A stretch of DNA of 64,000 nt from assembly GCA_034430215.1 (NCBI GenBank), contig DAOUFE010000037.1, positions 28,443-92,442 of the forward strand, in the 5' to 3' direction. The notes beneath the pieces are model-generated. The model saw nothing but the letters and a program-made list of their open reading frames with translations, did no database searches and was not told the origin of the DNA. The stretch's first letter is position 1. Every line of letters starts with the position of its first letter. Both the position numbers and the translations under genes were made by a program. Origin of the DNA: UBA4782 sp034430215. GTDB lineage: Bacteria > Chloroflexota > Anaerolineae > Anaerolineales > Anaerolineaceae. Of the stretch, positions 61,967 through 64,000 are shown in pieces.

Positions 61967-64000
61967 TTACTCGATCAAATACTCTCCATCATCGTATGGT
62001 TCTCCAGCATCATTCCCCATGATCAGCGTAGTCGATGCAATCACAACATCTGTAGACGGATTGACCACATCTGCATACAAACCAAGACCACTGTTTGCCA
62101 TGATAATGCTGTTGGATATATAAAGACGTCCAGCACTTAATGTAAGATAGATACCCTGTCCATCTACACCTGCCCCATTCTGAATGGTCTGAACTCCGCT
62201 AATGATAGTGTTTCCATTTGATTCGATCGATATACCACGATATTGATTATCCACAGCCTGGCTGTTGGTTAATGTCACCAATCCCAAAGACAGAATTTCT
62301 ATTCCTCGGGTGGAATTAGCGATAGTAACCAAACCACTTGCGGTGACAGTTCCATTGCTGTAGAGACCGATACCAATTGCCGCATTATTCGACATTCTAT
62401 TCACACCTGTCACCACAATCGGACTGTTTACCGTTGAACCCAGGTTGAGGGCAGAGACACCATCATCGCCGTTTCCAGAAGCATTGATATTGGAAAGGGT
62501 AATTTTTCTCAATGATTCGATTACCAATCCCCTACCACTGATCGTATTATTGAATGTGGATTTCGTAACCACAATACCCTGTGGTATCTGGGTGAGCAGG
62601 GAGATGTTCCCATTTTGCAGGCGTGCTCCCCCTTCAGTGTTCCCGCTGGCTTCTACATTATTTACAGTAATAGAACCCACAGACACAATATATAAACCAA
62701 TAGCTCCTGGTGCTACATTATCATTGAATGTACTGTTCGTTACCAGCACACTCTTTGCTGTGGTAGCTGTATCATTGGCAATGAACAAGGCAGTGTTTCC
62801 ATTCTTATTGGCGGTTACTTTAGAAATAGTAACAATACCATTAGCCATAATGGATATTCCATCATCCAAATTGTAAGAGCTTTCAACCCCTGTAAGAATC
62901 ACATTACTGGATGGGCCACCCCCCATAAGATTAATACCAATATCTGAATTACCATTCGCTTGAAGAGATGTAAGGCTGATATTTCGTTGAGAATAAATCA
63001 TAAGCCCGACACCATTGTTATTAATCTTGTTGGTTCCCAACGTACCCAACATGACGACGCTTCCTGTGGCAATAGCGAGACCATTATCCAGGTACAATCC
63101 CAACGAGCTATTATTACTGGCAATGATGCCACTCACGGTTATCGTGCCTTTAGTCGAGATATTACCACCAACGATAGAATTCCCGGTCAAAGTTGCATTG
63201 GTTAGAGTAACCGGCAGGGATGTAGGTGCGTATACATTATTAATGGCTAAACCACTCCCACCTATACTCCCTGTACTGACCAGGTTGGTGATGATCACTG
63301 AACCCGATGCATAGATTTCCAGGTTTGTTTTTCCATTACGATAAAAAGTACTGTCAGTTACCGTAACGTTTCTGGCGCCTACATCAAATGCACTGTTGTT
63401 CTTTGTAATGATGATACCTTCATCGCCATTGCCATAGACAGTCACTTTCTTTAGAATGACGTTGCCTGTAGTGTTTATGATTGCGCCACGGTTCTCATTG
63501 TTTGACAGGTAAACGTTATCCAGAGTGATATTTGCAGTAGCGTAGTCGTTCACAAAAATGCCAATTCCTCGATCATCCGCATCTACATCAGCATAATTAT
63601 TCGAAAAAGTACTGTTCTTGATGGTAACAGAGGTCCCATAGGCACCAAGGTAAAGCCCATTACCATTATTCCCATTGGATGTGACCCCATTGATCAAAAT
63701 GGCACCTTTAGAAAAGGCACAAAGACCATAAGTATTTGAACCTGCAGGATATCCATTCAATGAGAATTTACTGTTGGTTACTGTAATTCCTCCGACATTA
63801 ACATAAGTAGTGCCATTCCAATAATAATTGTTCAGGTAAGCTCCATTTGTTAGACCATAAGCAGTCACTTTATCAAGCAAAATAGAGCCTTTATGATTGG
63901 CAATCTAGCCACCTGACAGTTTGTCATAGACAGGGATAAAAGCAAGCGAGAATTGGGACGAGTTAGATAAATGACGATCACGCATATACAAACCAATGCG
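61967..64000 (-). pseudogene. Right-handed beta-helix repeat protein, interrupted by in-frame TAG, 5' end outside window
   Basis: Paralog of the protein at 58969. Downstream of TAG (63907-63905) the frame runs openly to 61967 with beta-helix rungs (GSILLDKVTAY, NSKFSLNGYPAGSN, NGNNGNGLYLGAYG, ending NDAGEPYDDGEY). Upstream of the TAG the same frame stays open to the window edge and reads GLYM...FSLAFIPVYDKLSGG, which lines up residue for residue with VKLTDIRVTNALGTG of the paralog; the stop falls on a hydrophobic position, so TTG-to-TAG is the simplest change. The 637-residue product starting at a TTG (63880) would lack a signal peptide, so it is unlikely to be a functional gene by itself. 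Sequence error or readthrough remain possible. Confidence 0.75.

Noticed and set aside
58969..64000. CRISPR array or DNA tandem repeats
   Set aside because: The repetition is at protein level, from irregular beta-helix rungs; no constant DNA repeat with spacers.

Overview
The window suggests a Gram-positive-like or monoderm environmental bacterium, most likely Chloroflexota class Anaerolineae. This is inferred from protein style: many Hanks-type Ser/Thr kinases with swapped sensor domains, Ala/Thr-rich helical stalks, FHA-FHA-ABC exporters, double zinc ribbons and VWA proteins together, at moderate GC. No rRNA or other taxonomic marker is present, so the assignment is unverified. I saw no tRNA, rRNA, CRISPR array, transposase or integrase.

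Bases 1-36021 (minus strand) form one long run of 23 genes for Ser/Thr phospho-signalling. It opens at a strong sigma70-type promoter near 36130 and reads leftward: FHA protein, PP2C fused to a pseudokinase, VWA, two FHA proteins, an FHA-FHA-ABC exporter, PP2C, an amidotransferase-fold-like protein, a LIM/DA1-like metallopeptidase, VWA, kinase, pseudokinase-PP2C, two VWA proteins, a membrane FHA protein, a kinase-TPR protein, a membrane sensor, a kinase fused to an ECF-transporter-like membrane domain, then five kinases of one paralogous family. That family keeps an almost constant kinase domain but carries different extracellular domains: LamG-like sandwiches, beta-propellers and a family 1 solute-binding domain. 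A GAAA-loop terminator at 9015-9046 followed by a new -10 box splits the last four kinases into their own unit. One of these kinases has an in-frame TAA.

Bases 36276-47017 hold a membrane GT-C type glycosyltransferase and a tightly overlapping seven-gene operon: two radical SAM proteins, a polysaccharide deacetylase, two glycosyltransferases, an unknown protein and a CobS-like membrane transferase. A third radical SAM gene and a UbiA-like prenyltransferase converge on it. Together they look like a surface glycoconjugate or modified-peptide pathway that I cannot name.

Bases 47048-58795 (plus strand) hold two more receptor kinases followed by a complete peptide/nickel-type ABC transporter (binding lipoprotein, two permeases, two ATPases). 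One kinase has an ectodomain that reads as a circularly permuted family 5 binding protein, the same family as the transporter's lipoprotein. The other has two PnrA/BMP-type domains. The likely theme is ligand-sensing kinases built from transporter binding proteins, placed beside the matching transporter.

Bases 58969-64000 (minus strand) carry two paralogous right-handed beta-helix surface proteins. The one at the window edge is broken by an in-frame TAG.
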